The notes: generated from the sequence alone by a model not told the origin. 64,000 nt of DNA from Polyangiaceae bacterium (GCA_016719945.1 JADJYE010000021.1:20170-84169); one strand, 5' to 3'; counted from the stretch's first letter, positions 7,679 to 16,654 are shown. Made by a program: numbers and translations.

Positions 7679-8757
7679 TCAGTGCCACCAGAGGTAGAGG
7701 GCGCGGGTGGCCCCGATCTGGCGTTGCAGCGCGGAGACCGTCCCGACGCCCTGGTCCACGATGTCAGGGCAAAAGGCGTAGACGTCCTTCGCGAACGCGG
7801 CGACGTCGGCGGGCACCTTCGCGAGGTCGAGCTCGATCGTGTCCGTCTCTGCGTGCCAGATGTCGATCGGCACGAGCGCGTGGTAGGCGCGCAGCTTCTT
7901 GACCAGGGCCTCGGTGTGCATGCCGAAGTTGACGGCGTCGGTCTGCGCGATTCGTACGATGTCGAGACCGTAGCGCGCCGGCCCCACGACGACCTCGACC
8001 TCCCCTTCATGCTTCTCGTCGCCGTACCAGCGCGAGGTGCCGAGGAACGCGACCCACCCGAGGGCAGCTGGGCGCGCAGCTTCGTCACGAGCTCGCGGGC
8101 GCTCGCCGCGGGCGCGAGCACCGAGACGGCCCCCGCGTATTGTTCCCGGCCGAAATCCCGGGTCGAGAACGCGCGCACCGGGCTCCCAGAGACCTGCGCG
8201 ACGAGCTTCGTGATCGCCTCGGGCACGGCGCCGGTCACTGGCTTCGGGCAAAGCACCCGTCCCTTCACGCCGACCTTGGCGCCGCTCGACTTCTCGACCA
8301 GCTCGACGTCGAGCTTGATCTCGCCTGCGCCGCGGGTGACCCCCGAGCCGGGTCCGTTCGGGGCGGAGAACACGCGCGCTTTGCTGAAGGGGCCGAGCTG
8401 CAGCCGCAGATCGCTGCTCGAGTCGATCAGCGCCCAGCTCGGCTGCGTGCCGGGTCCCAGCACGTCGTTCGAGGCGATCCAGAAGCCGCTGTCGCAGCCC
8501 ACGCCCTCCCCGCGGACCTCCAGCGTGAGCGGTCCCGTGAACGACAGCTCGACGCTGCCCGGATCCGGCGGAGACACCGACGGCTGCGCCACCGGCTCCG
8601 CCGCCGCGGAGAGGGTAGGCGGCGCGCTCGAGGTCGGCACGCTCGAGGTCGGCGCGCTCGAGGTCGCGGTGGGCTGCGGCCGCGGCTCTGCGCAAGCGGC
8701 GAGCGCGGCGAGAGCGGAGGCGATCGCGAGGGTGCGGGAGAGCGCGGGCGTGCTCAT
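7679..8757 (-). pseudogene. Lipoprotein with C-terminal DUF4253, frameshifted once
   Basis: From ATG 8757 the first frame encodes a lipoprotein signal (LAIASALAALAAC), a Ser/Thr/Pro linker and about 200 residues of secreted protein up to VTKLRAQLPS. The continuation is in another frame: WVAFLGTSRWYG..., then YGLDIVRIAQTDAVNFGMHTE and VYAFCPDIVDQGVGTV, ending LYLWWH, a good DUF4253 signature. The switch falls at the GGG run 8057-8059 (minus strand), where one missing G would restore ...QLPSGWVAFLG. DUF4253 has no established function. The protein is probably intact in the organism; the break looks like a one-base consensus error. Confidence 0.75.
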
Positions 8758-8928
8758 GGCGGAGCAGCATGCCATGACCGCGGCCGCTGAGGGGCGAGCG
8801 GCAAGGCAGGCGGCCTCCCTCCGGCGATGGCCGCAGAACGCCGCCACGATCCATTACAGTAGCCAAAGTCGAGGACGTTCAGAAGCTGGGACCGGCGCGC
8901 TGACGAGGCGTCGCACCGACCGCAGAGC

Positions 8929-9347
8929 TCACCCGATCTCGCTTCGCACCTCGTGGAGCTTGATGCCGAGCACTCTGCCATAGTGTGGGAAGTCGCCGCC
9001 GGTGGTGAAGATCGCCAAGTCGCGACGTAGCGCCAAGGCGCACAGCAGGAAAATCTGTATTGCTCCCCTGGACACCCTTGGCGCGGCACTCGTTGAAGCA
9101 GGACGCAGCGTTCTCGTAGTCGATGTGGTCCACCTCGACGTCCGGGAACGCGCGCAGCCGATCCCCTCAGCGTCCGGAACTGCTGTGACGAACGAACGCC
9201 CGACAGCAACTCCTGCCGGATGACGCCCAGCATGACCACGCGGTCCTCGTCGATGAGCGCAATCAGTTCCTGCTTGGGCTTGTCTCGCTTGTCGAGACGC
9301 CGCCGCAGCGCCAAGGACCACACGGACGTGTCGACGATCACGCTCAC
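8929..9347 (-). pseudogene. vapC: VapC-type PIN toxin with two one-base frameshifts
   Basis: Starts at GTG 9347, overlapping the antitoxin stop by four bases. Three frames together give a complete PIN-domain ribonuclease: VIVDTSVWSLALR (first Asp), VIRQELLSG (Glu), then VDHIDYENAASCFNECR, GSNTDF (Asp), and finally LLCALALRRDLAIFTTGGDF. Each break is one extra base in a run of four: CCCC at 9163-9166 and AAAA at 9050-9053 on the plus strand. Removing one base in each restores a full 138-residue protein. PIN toxins cut tRNA or rRNA. In the last motif Gly replaces the usual Asp (TTGGDF for TTDxDF), but the following Asp could serve. Confidence 0.8.
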
Positions 9348-9544
9348 CGACGCCGCCCTTGTACCTTCGCGTCGTAGGTCGGGTCGAACTCGATCGTGCC
9401 GAACAGCTCGACGATCTTACGTTGGCGTCGCCGCCGCACGTACTCTTCCAGCGCCTCGGTCACCGTGGCCTTCTTCGTCCGATGGCCGCCGACCTTCAGC
9501 GCCTCGTTCAGCAGCCGATCGTCGATCGCGAGATTCGTGGCCAT
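9344..9544 (-). CDS. vapB: VapB-type antitoxin
   Basis: 66 residues: MATNLAIDDRLLNEALKVGG, HRTKKATVTEALEEYVRRR and a tail FDPTYDAKVQGRR. The N-terminal part is the ribbon-helix-helix DNA-binding domain of the VapB family; the acidic/aromatic C-terminal part should wrap the PIN toxin. The stop overlaps the toxin GTG. An inverted repeat directly before the start (9546-9567) is the likely binding site for self-repression. Confidence 0.88.
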   Translation of the reverse strand: MATNLAIDDRLLNEALKVGGHRTKKATVTEALEEYVRRRRQRKIVELFGTIEFDPTYDAKVQGRRR

Positions 9545-9545
9545 G

Positions 9546-9567
9546 TGTAGCGGCTCATACAGCTACA
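9546..9567 (-). promoter_or_regulatory. Operator candidate before vapB
   Basis: TGTAGC-N10-GCTACA is a perfect hexamer inverted repeat beginning two bases upstream of the vapB ATG. Its minus-strand sequence includes TGTATGAG, which could serve as a -10 element. The position suits autorepression by VapB-VapC. Seen directly; the role is inferred. Confidence 0.5.
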
Positions 9568-9634
9568 TCGACTGCGCAACCAAGGCCGACCGGCAGGTCA
9601 GCCGCGCGCGACCCAGTCTTCTCAACGGTTCGCG

Positions 9635-10195
9635 TCAGCGGAAGATGCGGTTGAGGCCGGCGATGGCGAGCGCCAGGTAGTAAGGCGGCGCCGCCACGTT
9701 GACGCCGATCAGCACGCGCACGTCGTGGTGCAGCTCGCCTGCGTAGCTGCTGAACTGGTGACCGAGCTCGAGCATGAAGATGTCGGCGATGAAGTGTCCG
9801 GCGATGGCGTTGCGCATGCCGATCGCCGAGACGCCCGCCTCGTCCGAGCCCGCCATCAGCTTGGGCCGATAGCTGACGGCCGCGATGACATTGCCGACCC
9901 CGACGGTGGGGCCGGCGTTGAAGTGATGGAGCCCGTACGCGTCGTACGTGTAGCCGAGCTCACCGCCAAAGAGCGCGAAGGTGCTGTCGAGCTCGCCGAC
10001 CGTCACGTCGAGGCCGGTGGTCACGTCCAGCGCGAAGGTGACGACCCGCTCGGGGGCGAGGTGGATCGCGGGGCCCATGTTGACCCTGAACAGCGGGATG
10101 GGAAACGGATCGTCGTCCGCCGCGAGGGCAGACGACGACACGAGCACGCTCGCGAGGCCGAGCGCGGCAGCGGTGAGGAGGCGACCAGGTCCCAT
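9635..10195 (-). CDS. Secreted outer-envelope protein, hypothetical
   Basis: 186 residues from ATG 10195 (a start at 10228 would precede the signal peptide by 11 residues). Signal peptide MGPGRLLTAAALGLASVLVSSSALA, cleaved before ADDD. The mature part alternates short amphipathic strands rich in Gly, Tyr, Phe and Val (FALDVTTGLDVTVG, LGYTYDAYGLHHF, ISYR-like segments), as in small beta-barrel or outer-membrane proteins. It has no Cys. No family recognised. The downstream region holds the vapBC genes on the same strand, about 90 bases away, probably not co-transcribed. Confidence 0.65.
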   Translation of the reverse strand: MGPGRLLTAAALGLASVLVSSSALAADDDPFPIPLFRVNMGPAIHLAPERVVTFALDVTTGLDVTVGELDSTFALFGGELGYTYDAYGLHHFNAGPTVGVGNVIAAVSYRPKLMAGSDEAGVSAIGMRNAIAGHFIADIFMLELGHQFSSYAGELHHDVRVLIGVNVAAPPYYLALAIAGLNRIFR

Positions 10196-10235
10196 GCCCT
10201 TCACCTTACACCCGCCTCCTACGGACACCCACGAA

Positions 10236-11112
10236 TCACGGCGGGTGCGGCTCGAGCCAGCCGTCGATCAGGTCCACCACCGCGGCAGGGTCTCGCGCCC
10301 AGCGCAGGTGATCCAACGCGCTCGGCTCGCAGCGCTCCGCCGTCAGATGCTCGCGGCGAACCTGGGCCCGGGGGACCAGCGCCAGCATCTGCTCGAGCGC
10401 GGCGACGGGCGCCATCGAGTCGCCAGCCAGCGACACCGCGAGCACTGGGTGCTCGACCCGCGCGAAGCCAGGCGGGTGGGTCGCGGCCTTGCACCGAGAA
10501 GCGCCCTTCGAGCGCTAGCCGCGCCCAATCTCGCATCAGGCCCGCGGACTCACGACCACCGAAGCCGACGCGCTCTCCTGGGTAGTAGCCGACGACGCCG
10601 GTGAGGAGCGGGATGAGCCGGGCGAGCAGGCGAATGCGTCGCGCGTCGCGCGGCGGGTAGCCGCGGTGATACGGCGTGCCCGAGGCGACCAACACCACCC
10701 CCGCGAACAGCTCCGGCGCGGCCCCCGACGCCAGCAGGCCGAGCTGCCCGCCGAGGCTGTGGCCCAGCAGGAACAGCGGCGACGGCTGTTTGTCCTTCAG
10801 CTGCCGAGCGACGGCCAGCACGTCGTCGACCAGCGCGGCGTAGCCGAAGCTCACGCCGCGCGCGACGCGCACGCTGTGCTCGCCGTGCCCTCGCAGGTCG
10901 GCGGTGGTCACGGAGAGCCTGCGCGCCGCGAGGCTGGCCGCGAGCGTCTGGTAATACGAGGCACGGATGCCCAGCGCAGGCAGCACCAGGATCGAGGCGC
11001 GCGGGGCGTCACACGACCATTGCCGCGACTCCACGCGCGCGCCGCCCCCCAGCTCGAGCTGCAAGCGGGTGGGCTCTGAGGCCGCTACTTCTGCTCGCGT
11101 TCCAATAGACAA
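10236..11112 (-). pseudogene. Alpha/beta hydrolase (monoacylglycerol-lipase type), frameshifted once
   Basis: From TTG 11112 the frame gives a serine alpha/beta hydrolase: ASILVLPALGIRASYYQTLA, the DLRGHGEHS loop, then nucleophile elbow LLGHSLGGQLG (GHSLGG). The catalytic end is in another frame: HPVLAVSLAGDSMAPVAALEQML, then WARDPAAVVDLIDGWL. The switch lies in the GGCGGGTGGG tract near 10472-10480 (plus strand), where one surplus base explains it. Likely substrate is a lipid ester or other acyl ester in the cytoplasm; no signal peptide is seen. A single indel and good conservation on both sides suggest an intact gene misread here. Confidence 0.72.
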
Positions 11113-11549
11113 GAGACCGCCTCCCGCTCGCGCGGCTCGACGCGAGCGATGGGAGGAGGATCATCCACGCTTGTCAAGGAGCCGGCCACCTCTCGAGCCC
11201 CTCGACCGAGAGGGCGACCGGGTTCAGTCAACGCCAGCGGTGGCGAGCCGCTCGATCAACCGGCGCAGCTCTCCCTCGAACGCAGGCGGTGTTCGCTCGA
11301 GCGCGAGGGGCTGCCCGTCGAGGAGCCCGGTGACCGCGAGCCAACCATCTAGCCGAGGCGTGAGAAAGACGCATGATCCTGGAGCGGCCGAAGGCCGTAC
11401 TCCACCTGACGGCTCAGGCCGAGCGATTCATACGATTGCCCGGCGCGAAGCTGTGGGTCAGTGCTGCCGCACGAACCTGTCGAATGAGCGCAGAGATGGA
11501 TTCGCGTCCAGGCCCGGCGCGCGGGCGGAGAAAGAAGTGCTGGGTGAAA
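11113..11549. other. Intergenic stretch with a possible gene remnant
   Basis: On the minus strand, 11435 down to 11224, one frame reads FLTPRLDGWLAVTG, LLDGQPLALE, FEGELRRLIERLATAGVD and stops at 11224-11226. It has good codon bias but no ATG, GTG or TTG start after its upstream stop. It looks like the end of a degraded protein of the kind that compares 'our' and 'their' values in short strands. The rest of the stretch shows nothing. Confidence 0.4.
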
Positions 11550-11801
11550 TCAGGAGAACCGAAACTCCGCGGCGAGCGTACGCTCGACCCACCTGGGGAT
11601 CACCCAGAGATCGTCTCCCCCGTCGAGGGCAATGGTCGCCTCGGGGCCGACCTCGTTCGCGCCGGGGCGCCAGAAGGGCGTCGAACAGCTCCAACATCGC
11701 GAATAGAGTGGCGCTTGGGCTGCCATCGCCAGGTCGGATCTGCGCATGAGCGCGGAATGCTCGAAGAGAGAGGCGGAACCGCAAGCAGGACAGGCAAGCA
11801 C
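11550..11801 (-). CDS. Small zinc-ribbon protein
   Basis: 83 residues from GTG 11801, with a clear ribosome site (AGGAGGGTG) about ten bases before it. Two CxxC pairs, CPAC near the start and CWSC at about 37-40, form a four-Cys zinc ribbon; the rest ends DLWVIPRWVERTLAAEF. Such proteins are usually small regulators or accessory factors. It stands alone, divergent from the serpin gene 184 bases away. The function is not known. Confidence 0.6.
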   Translation of the reverse strand: MLACPACGSASLFEHSALMRRSDLAMAAQAPLYSRCWSCSTPFWRPGANEVGPEATIALDGGDDLWVIPRWVERTLAAEFRFS

Positions 11802-11985
11802 AGAGGGTCACCCTCCTGATACATGACGACGAGGTGCGCGCCCATGGGACGACCTCGATCAACGAGCAGCTGCGAAGCCCAGCGTCTCGTTCCTCCAGCG
11901 AGCTAAGATGCCGCGGAGCTCTCCGGTAAGGGCGGTGGCTTCAGGGTCACCGTCCTCGAGAGCCAAGACCAGGAGCCCCTGCCCC

Positions 11986-13374
11986 ATGCGCTCATCGATC
12001 CTGCCCACCCTCCTCTCGCTCTCGCTCTCGCTCCTGGCGTGTGATGACTCGGTGCGACCGGATCCGCAGTCCCCCTCGACCGGGACCACGACCCAGACGG
12101 CGCAGCCCAGCTCCACCTCCTCGTCGACGGCATCCGCCCTCGGCTCGGCCGCGGCGAGCTCCGCGCCGACCTCGACCGCGACCCCGACCGCGAGCGCTCC
12201 AGCCGTCGACCCCTCCGCGACCGACGCCGTCACGAAGCTGGCGCAGGGCAGCAACGCCTTCGGCTTCGACCTCTACCAGCGACTCCAGAAGGAACCCGGC
12301 AATCTGATCATCTCGCCCGCCAGCATCACCACCGCGCTGGCGATGACCTGGGGTGGGGCCAAGGGCGAGACCGCCGCGGAGATGAAGAAGGTGCTCCACT
12401 TCGCTGGCTCGGCGGACGAGGTGATGGCCACCTCGGGCAAGCTGGCGCTCTCCCTCGAGAGCCCCAACCGGCCGATCACCTTCCGCATCGCGAACCAGCT
12501 CTTCGGCGAGAAGACCTTCAAGCTCGAGCAGCCGTTCCTGGACAAGACGAAGTCCGCGTACGGCGCCCCTCTCGAGCTGCTCGACTTCAAGGCGAGCGCC
12601 GAGGACGCGCGCGGCAAGATCAACGGCTGGGTCGCGCAGAAGACCGAGAAGCGGATCACCGATCTGATCCCCAAGAACGGCGTGGACACCGACACGCGGC
12701 TCGTCCTGGTGAACGCGATCTACTTCCTCGGCGATTGGCAGGACCCGTTCGAGAAGGAGCGCACGACGCCCGCCGCCTTCTCGACGACGAAGACGACCAA
12801 GATCGACGTGCCGACGATGAACCAGACCGCGCACTACAAGCACGCCAAGCAGGACGGCGTCCAGGCCATCGAGCTGCCCTACAAGGGCGGCGACATGTCG
12901 ATGGTCATCATCGTCCCCGACGCGGTCGATGGGCTGGGCGCGGTGGAGAAGAGCCTCGACGCGAAGAAGCTCGATGAGCTGGTGAACTCGATGAAGGGCG
13001 CGAAGGTCTGGGCGTCGATCCCCAAGTTCGAGATCGCGCCGCCTGCGTCGCTCTCGCTCGGCGACCACCTGAAGGCGATGGGCATGAAGAGCGCGTTCGA
13101 CAGCGGGAAGGCAGACTTCACGCTCATCGCCAACCCGCCGTCGCCAGCCGATCGGCTCTTCATCGGCAACGTCTTCCACAAGGGCTTCGTCAAGGTCGAC
13201 GAGAAGGGCACCGAGGCCGCCGCCGCGACCGCCGTGGTCATGCCCAGGGCCGGCGCGGCGCCCTCGAAGCCGATCGAGTTCAAGGCGGACCGACCGTTCC
13301 TCTTCGTCATCCGCGACAACGCGAGCGGCCTCGTGCTGTTCATGGGCCGCGTCGTGGACCCGTCGAAGAAGTAG
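11986..13374 (+). CDS. Serpin (serine protease inhibitor) lipoprotein
   Basis: 462 residues from ATG 11986. Lipoprotein signal MRSSILPTLLSLSLSLLAC, then a long Ser/Thr/Ala linker (about 20-75), then a full serpin fold: NAFGFDLYQRL, NLIISPASITTALAMTWGGAKGETAAEM, LVLVNAIYFLGDW, and the C-terminal DRPFLFVIRD...LFMGRVVDP. The reactive-centre hinge GTEAAAATAVV (about 406-416) has small residues at P12-P9, as inhibitory serpins need. Counting from the hinge Glu (P17) places P1 at or beside the Arg-Ala of MPRAG, which suggests inhibition of trypsin- or elastase-like enzymes. Bacterial serpins are uncommon; this one should sit on the envelope. Confidence 0.9.
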   Translation: MRSSILPTLLSLSLSLLACDDSVRPDPQSPSTGTTTQTAQPSSTSSSTASALGSAAASSAPTSTATPTASAPAVDPSATDAVTKLAQGSNAFGFDLYQRLQKEPGNLIISPASITTALAMTWGGAKGETAAEMKKVLHFAGSADEVMATSGKLALSLESPNRPITFRIANQLFGEKTFKLEQPFLDKTKSAYGAPLELLDFKASAEDARGKINGWVAQKTEKRITDLIPKNGVDTDTRLVLVNAIYFLGDWQDPFEKERTTPAAFSTTKTTKIDVPTMNQTAHYKHAKQDGVQAIELPYKGGDMSMVIIVPDAVDGLGAVEKSLDAKKLDELVNSMKGAKVWASIPKFEIAPPASLSLGDHLKAMGMKSAFDSGKADFTLIANPPSPADRLFIGNVFHKGFVKVDEKGTEAAAATAVVMPRAGAAPSKPIEFKADRPFLFVIRDNASGLVLFMGRVVDPSKK

Positions 13375-13420
13375 CGAGCGTCGTCGTCAGCTTCGGCCAC
13401 CTGAGGCCGCGCGTTGGCGC

Positions 13421-13870
13421 TCAGAGGTCGGGCGCCGGCCTTGGAGCCCGCTTGCGAACCTCGCTGGCACAGGCTCCCGCGACGCACCGCGGGATGAGGT
13501 CGAAGTCCTGCTTGCGACAGGGGGCGGGAGGGGCGATCCCGCATTGGGCGGCGCTGCAGCTCTTCTCTTTCCACCTCGACTCTTGCTCGAAGAGCGCTCT
13601 GCTCAGTGCCGGGGCAGGAGGGCAGAAGCGGATGCAGCAGGCGTACGCGCCATAGTGACCGGGGTCGATCGAGTGCGCCGCGACGCAGTCGTCGTCGGTC
13701 TTGCAGCTGCCGCGCCCGGGCCGAAGCTCGGGCTGGGCGCTCGAAGTGGGGGGCGTCTCCGACGGGGGCTCGGCGATCTGCCCCCCCGCTCGCGGTCCGG
13801 GATCTCCATCCCCACCGCACGCGCCGACGCAGAAACCGATGAGCAGCCGGAGCTGGTGTCGCGCTCGCAC
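13421..13870 (-). CDS. Cys-rich secreted lipoprotein, hypothetical
   Basis: 149 residues from GTG 13870, chosen because it puts a short signal (LRLLIGFCVGAC) in the right place with the lipid Cys at about 18. A Pro/Ser/Glu linker follows. The last 95 residues have nine Cys in the order CKTDDDC, YACCIRFC, CSAAQC, CRKQ, CVAGAC. I recall this spacing in many myxobacterial lipoproteins of unknown role. It lies 26 bases downstream of the next lipoprotein gene on the same strand; the two may form one transcript. Confidence 0.65.
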   Translation of the reverse strand: MRARHQLRLLIGFCVGACGGDGDPGPRAGGQIAEPPSETPPTSSAQPELRPGRGSCKTDDDCVAAHSIDPGHYGAYACCIRFCPPAPALSRALFEQESRWKEKSCSAAQCGIAPPAPCRKQDFDLIPRCVAGACASEVRKRAPRPAPDL

Positions 13871-13896
13871 GGTTGGAGGACCCGCCCGGCCGGCGC

Positions 13897-14286
13897 TCAA
13901 GGCGCCGGCTGCTCGATGTTCACGATGAGGGTCGTCCCGGCGAGCGCGGAGCCTCCCTCCGGGAGGGCCTCGAGGTAGACGCCCGCTTGCTCGGTCGTCA
14001 CGGTGTCGGCGACCTCGATCGTGACGGTGGCCTCGAACGGCTCCCCGTCGAGCACCTCGCCCGAGCTCGGGTTGATCGTCGCGGTGACGCCGTCGGTGTC
14101 GGGCGTCACGCTGAAGGTGTACGTGTCCTCGTAGGAGCCCTCGACCACGAGGGTCACGGTGGTCTGGACCGTGCTCCCCGGCAGCACGTCGACCTCACCG
14201 GGGTCGTCCCACTTGATGGACCCGGCACAGCCGGCGAGGGGGACGAGCAAGCACAGCGCAGCCGCAGAGATGCGAGGGAAGCTCAT
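13897..14286 (-). CDS. Small lipoprotein with an Ig-like beta domain
   Basis: 129 residues. Signal MSFPRISAAALCLLVPLAGC with the lipid Cys at residue 20. The mature domain is all beta, with Thr/Val-rich strands (GSTVQTTVTLVVEG, TYTFSVTPD, FEATVTIEVA, GTTLIVNIEQ), like an Ig or fibronectin-type module, about 105 residues. Probably a surface adhesive or structural lipoprotein. No catalytic residues. Divergent from arsA with 48 bases between, so both promoters share that space. Confidence 0.72.
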   Translation of the reverse strand: MSFPRISAAALCLLVPLAGCAGSIKWDDPGEVDVLPGSTVQTTVTLVVEGSYEDTYTFSVTPDTDGVTATINPSSGEVLDGEPFEATVTIEVADTVTTEQAGVYLEALPEGGSALAGTTLIVNIEQPAP

Positions 14287-14334
14287 GACGCCGCAGGATA
14301 CACCGCGCCAACGGTGCTAGGAGGGTGAGGTGCC

Positions 14335-16107
14335 ATGAGCTACTCGGGGCCCGCCACACGGAACCTGTTTTTCACCGGCAAGGGCGGCGTCGGCAAGACC
14401 GCGCTCGCGTGCGCGACGGCGATCGGGCTCGCGGACGCGGGGCAGCGGGTGCGGCTCGGGAGCAGCGATCCTGCCTCGAACCTGGACGGGATGCTCGGCG
14501 TCGAGCTCGGCGGAGAGCCGCGCGCGGTGCCCGGTGTCTCGGGCCTCTCGGCCATGAACATCGATCCCACGGGGGCCGCGGAGGACTATCGCCAGCGGGT
14601 GATCGGGCCCTACGTGGGCAGCAAGAGCGACGCGGAGCTCGCCCAGCTGCGCGAGCAGCTCTCCGGCGCGTGCACCACCGAGATCGCGGCGTTCGACGCG
14701 TTCGCGGGGCTGCTGGCCGGCGATACGCGGCTGGGCAGCTTCGACCACGTGGTCTTCGACACCGCGCCGACCGGCCACACGCTCCGCCTGCTCCAGCTTC
14801 CGAAGGCGTGGACCACGTTCCTCGAGTCCAACGCGCACGGTGCCTCGTGTCTGGGCCCGCACTCCGGCCTGACGATGCAGCACGATCGCTTCGCGGCCGC
14901 GATGCGAGCCCTGGGCGACCCCGCCCAGACGACCCTCGTCCTCGCCGCGCGTCCTCAGCCCGCGGCGCTGCGCGAGGCCGAGCGGACCTCCGCGGAGCTC
15001 GAGCAGCTGGGCCTCCACAACCAAGAGCTCGTGCTGAACGCGGTGTTTCGAGCGAGCGATCCGAGCGACGCGACGGCGATCGCCTATCAGCGGCGCGGCG
15101 AGGCCGCGATCGCCGCGCTGCCCCAGCGCCTGAGGGCCCTGCCGATGCGGTCCGTCCCTCTGCTCGCGTTCGATATGGTCGGCGTCGCGGCGCTCCGCGC
15201 GCTCCTGGCCGATGAACGTCCGCCCGTCCCGGCCACGGCGCTCGCAGCCAGCCCCGGGTCCGCCCCTCCATTGCCGGATCTCGCGAGCCTGGTGGACGAG
15301 ATCGCCAAGTCCGATCACGGGCTGGTCATGGTGATGGGGAAGGGGGGCGTCGGGAAGACCACGATCGCCGCCGCCATTGCGGTCGAGCTCGCTCGACGCG
15401 GCCGCGCGACCCACCTGAGCACCACGGATCCCGCGGCGCACGTGGCCGCCGCCGTCGCAGGCGAGGTGGACCACCTGACCCTCAGCCGCATCGACCCTGC
15501 CGCCGAGACTCGCGCGTACACCGAGCGTGTAATGGCGAGGAAGGGCAAGGACCTCGACGCCGAGGGGCGCGCGCTCCTCGAAGAGGACCTGCGGTCCCCC
15601 TGCACCGAGGAGGTCGCGGTGTTCCACGCGTTCTCTCGCATCGTCTCGGAGGCGAAGCGGGGGCTCATCATCCTCGACACTGCGCCGACCGGCCACACCC
15701 TGCTCCTGCTCGACGCCACGGGCGCCTATCACCGCGATGTCCTGCGAGGCCTCCCGCAAGCTGGCGGGCCGCGGCTCGTGACGCCGCTGATGCGCCTGCA
15801 AGATCCGGCGTACACGAAGATCATCATCGTCACGCTCGCCGAGCCCACGCCCGTGAGCGAGGCAGCGCAGCTTCAGGCGGATCTGCGCCGAGCCGGCATC
15901 CAGCCCTTCGCCTGGGTGGTCAACGCCAGCCTGGCCGCCAGCGGGACCCGCGACCCCGTGCTGCAGCGCCGCGGGCTCGCGGAGCGCGCCCAGATCGAGC
16001 GCGTCCAGCGTGAGCTCTGCCCCCACCTGGCGGTGGTCCCCTGGCTGGCCGAGGAGCCGACGGGCGCGGCGCGCCTCGCGGCGCTCGCGGCGCCTCGCGG
16101 CAGCTGA
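14335..16107 (+). CDS. arsA: ArsA-type arsenical pump ATPase, two fused halves
   Basis: 590 residues with a strong ribosome site (GGAGGGTGAGG). Two homologous halves, each with a deviant P-loop: TGKGGVGKTA (about 14-23) and MGKGGVGKTT (about 333-342), each followed by a DTAPTGHT switch. Three Cys match the metalloid-binding triad of E. coli ArsA (113, 172, 422) almost by number: SGACTTE (about 111), SCLGP (about 171) and SPCTEE (about 421). This argues for true arsenite or antimonite activation rather than a Get3-like role. ArsA normally drives ArsB, but no arsB, arsD or arsR is present here, so the partner must be elsewhere, or the protein has another client. Confidence 0.88.
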   Translation: MSYSGPATRNLFFTGKGGVGKTALACATAIGLADAGQRVRLGSSDPASNLDGMLGVELGGEPRAVPGVSGLSAMNIDPTGAAEDYRQRVIGPYVGSKSDAELAQLREQLSGACTTEIAAFDAFAGLLAGDTRLGSFDHVVFDTAPTGHTLRLLQLPKAWTTFLESNAHGASCLGPHSGLTMQHDRFAAAMRALGDPAQTTLVLAARPQPAALREAERTSAELEQLGLHNQELVLNAVFRASDPSDATAIAYQRRGEAAIAALPQRLRALPMRSVPLLAFDMVGVAALRALLADERPPVPATALAASPGSAPPLPDLASLVDEIAKSDHGLVMVMGKGGVGKTTIAAAIAVELARRGRATHLSTTDPAAHVAAAVAGEVDHLTLSRIDPAAETRAYTERVMARKGKDLDAEGRALLEEDLRSPCTEEVAVFHAFSRIVSEAKRGLIILDTAPTGHTLLLLDATGAYHRDVLRGLPQAGGPRLVTPLMRLQDPAYTKIIIVTLAEPTPVSEAAQLQADLRRAGIQPFAWVVNASLAASGTRDPVLQRRGLAERAQIERVQRELCPHLAVVPWLAEEPTGAARLAALAAPRGS

Positions 16108-16235
16108 GCGGCCTCGGCGGTCGCCGTCGGCGCTTCTCGATTGTGCCCGCGTGGAGCGCTGGAATAACTTGGTCGGATCTCGCCGGGGGGCGCCGTCTCG
16201 CGTCCGTCCCCGCGAGGTTCCAAGGGGAGGCCGTG

Positions 16236-16595
16236 ATGAAGGTGCTGTTGCTGGTGCTCGGCGTGCTGTTCTTGGGTGGCGGCGGCTTCATGGGGTACCG
16301 CTACACGCGGATCGTGTCCCACCTGGAAGAGGAGCGATCGGCAGTCGAGAAGGCCCACGAAGCCTTCCTTAAGTCCTGCCCGCGAGACATGCTCGGGCTG
16401 GAGCCCGAGAAGGTGAGAGACGCCCCAGACGCGCCATACGATTGCAAGCAGGCCGCCTCCGACCTGAACTCGCACAAGTTGATTCGGGACGGATACGCCG
16501 AATACGAGAAGCCCGTGCTCGGGGCCGGGATCGGCGGCGTCGTGCTCGGGGGCCTATTGGTCGCGGTGGGGCTCACCCGTAAGAAGAAGGCCTGA
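16236..16595 (+). CDS. Small two-helix membrane protein
   Basis: 119 residues from ATG 16236, preceded by GGGGAGG. Helix one is at about 3-22 (VLLLVLGVLFLGGGGFMGY) and helix two at about 92-112 (PVLGAGIGGVVLGGLLVAVGL), ending in a basic RKKKA stop-transfer. Between them is a soluble loop of about 65 residues with two Cys (SCPRD and YDCKQ). The helical loop ERSAVEKAHEAFLKS may lie outside the membrane. No family recognised. Confidence 0.65.
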   Translation: MKVLLLVLGVLFLGGGGFMGYRYTRIVSHLEEERSAVEKAHEAFLKSCPRDMLGLEPEKVRDAPDAPYDCKQAASDLNSHKLIRDGYAEYEKPVLGAGIGGVVLGGLLVAVGLTRKKKA

Positions 16596-16654
16596 GCGAC
16601 GGGGCATCGCGAGGCCGCAGGACGCCTGGTGCGGGAAGCCGACTGCCTGGCAAG

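Noticed and set aside
14317..16026. A 569-residue minus-strand frame across arsA
   Set aside because: ArsA on the plus strand shows both P-loops and all three Cys; the mirror frame does not look like a protein.
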